A stretch of 13,872 nucleotides of DNA from WHTB01 sp050699035 (GTDB lineage Bacteria > Actinomycetota > Actinomycetes > Propionibacteriales > Nocardioidaceae). Location of the stretch: the NCBI GenBank assembly GCA_050699035.1, contig JBOHDE010000094.1:1-13872 (forward strand), given 5' to 3'. Shown here in pieces: positions 13,312 to 13,872 of the stretch. The position numbers and the translations under genes are program-made. How positions within the stretch are numbered: position 1 is the first letter of the stretch; each line of letters starts with the position of its first letter. A model generated the notes under the pieces. It saw only the letters and a program-made list of their open reading frames with translations. It made no database searches and was not told where the DNA came from.

Positions 13312-13872
13312 TTACAGCCAGCCGGGCACCACCAGGATGACCCAGGTGGCGATCGGCGCGAGCACCACGATCGAGGCGCCGAACGTCAGCAGCAGCTTGT
13401 ACATCCGGTCCCGGTCGTCCTCGGCGGCGTTCGCCAGCACGAGGGCGCCGTTGGTCGAGAACGGGCTCACGTCGACGACGGTCGACGACACCGCCAGCGC
13501 CGTGACAACGCCGATCGCGCCGACCTCGCCGGCCAGCAGGAACGGCACGGCCAGCGGGATGATCGCGCCCAACAGGGCCGTCGACGACGCGAACGCCGAC
13601 ACGATCGCACCGACGTAGCAGAGCAGCAGCGCGGCGAGCATCGCCGACCCGACGCTGGCGACCGACTCGCTGACGTACTCGATCGTCCCGATCTCCTCCA
13701 GCACCGCGACGTAGGTGAGTACGCCGGCGATCAGCAGCACGACGGTCCAGCTGACCTGCTGAACCGCGCTCTTCTGCGAGAACGGCGAGATCAGCGCGAG
13801 TACGAACGCCACGGTCAGCGCCACCAGGCCGACGTCGAGGTCGAAGATCATCGTGGCGACACCCAGTCCGAC
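13312..13872 (-). CDS. SLC13/MatC-type permease, C-terminal part (5' end outside window)
   Basis: The last 186 residues of an ion/carboxylate permease; the frame is open through the right edge, so the first ATG inside the window is internal. About five or six hydrophobic segments are visible. Two stretches are characteristic of the family C-terminal half: VGAIVSAFASSTALLGAIIP and SSTVVDVSPFSTNGALVLAN, the latter containing a Ser/Thr/Asn-rich re-entrant loop expected to line the substrate and ion site. The pattern resembles actinobacterial SLC13 proteins with a MatC (malonate/dicarboxylate carrier) domain. The substrate is probably a di- or tricarboxylate, by family inference only. Stop is TAA at 13312-13314, rare among the TGA stops of this window. 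It converges on the methyltransferase gene, 208 bp apart. Confidence 0.85.
   Translation of the reverse strand, partial: VGLGVATMIFDLDVGLVALTVAFVLALISPFSQKSAVQQVSWTVVLLIAGVLTYVAVLEEIGTIEYVSESVASVGSAMLAALLLCYVGAIVSAFASSTALLGAIIPLAVPFLLAGEVGAIGVVTALAVSSTVVDVSPFSTNGALVLANAAEDDRDRMYKLLLTFGASIVVLAPIATWVILVVPGWL

Noticed and set aside
13214..13618. Plus-strand open frame of 134 codons opposite the SLC13-type gene
   Set aside because: Ser/Thr/Ala-rich shadow of the transporter frame; no motif, and it crosses the 13261-13300 hairpin.

Overview
The window reads as chromosomal DNA from a high-GC actinobacterium. Third codon positions are almost all G or C, GTG starts are frequent, genes are packed with ATGA or TGATG overlaps, and terminators are stem-loops without U-tracts. 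The gene content (2-oxoacid dehydrogenase E1alpha/E1beta/E2, FCD-type GntR regulator, heterodimeric ABC exporter) fits Actinomycetota, perhaps a Nocardioides-like member of Propionibacteriales. The family placement is a guess from general style.

Layout. (1) Positions 3-3034, + strand: two overlapping half-transporter genes for a type IV (TmrAB/TM287-288-like) ABC exporter; the first runs off the left edge. (2) Positions 3039-4061, - strand: an orphan protein with a possible winged-helix N-terminus and a DUF559/Vsr-like nuclease fold at the C-terminus. It converges on the ABC pair with only 4 bp between stop codons. (3) Positions 4062-4209: a 148-bp intergenic region with a perfect 21-bp inverted repeat related to the 3' end of the next gene. 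(4) Positions 4210-5229, - strand: a YedA-like EamA/DMT permease. (5) Positions 5230-5471: a divergent promoter region with an 8-8-8 inverted repeat. (6) Positions 5472-9138, + strand: a three-gene operon for E1alpha, E1beta and E2 of a branched-chain 2-oxoacid dehydrogenase (bkdABC or pdhABC type), followed by a 24-bp perfect hairpin. (7) Positions 9324-13103, + strand: a coupled four-gene unit of GntR/FCD regulator, MFS transporter, S66 (LD-carboxypeptidase/MccF-like) peptidase and SAM methyltransferase. (8) Positions 13104-13311: a convergent intergenic region with three candidate hairpins. (9) Positions 13312-13872, - strand: the C-terminal part of an SLC13/MatC-type permease that runs off the right edge.

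How the genes work together. The E1alpha/E1beta/E2 operon should decarboxylate branched-chain 2-oxoacids (or pyruvate) and pass the acyl group to CoA; E3 must be supplied from elsewhere. The GntR-led unit pairs a sensor with an exporter or importer, a hydrolase and a methyltransferase, which suggests handling of one small molecule, possibly peptide-like. No stretch longer than 300 bases lacks a gene. I saw no tRNA, rRNA, CRISPR array, transposase or phage gene. Most of the window is ordinary core-type content. The least explained parts are the palindrome family around 4116-4236 and the GntR/MFS/S66/methyltransferase unit.
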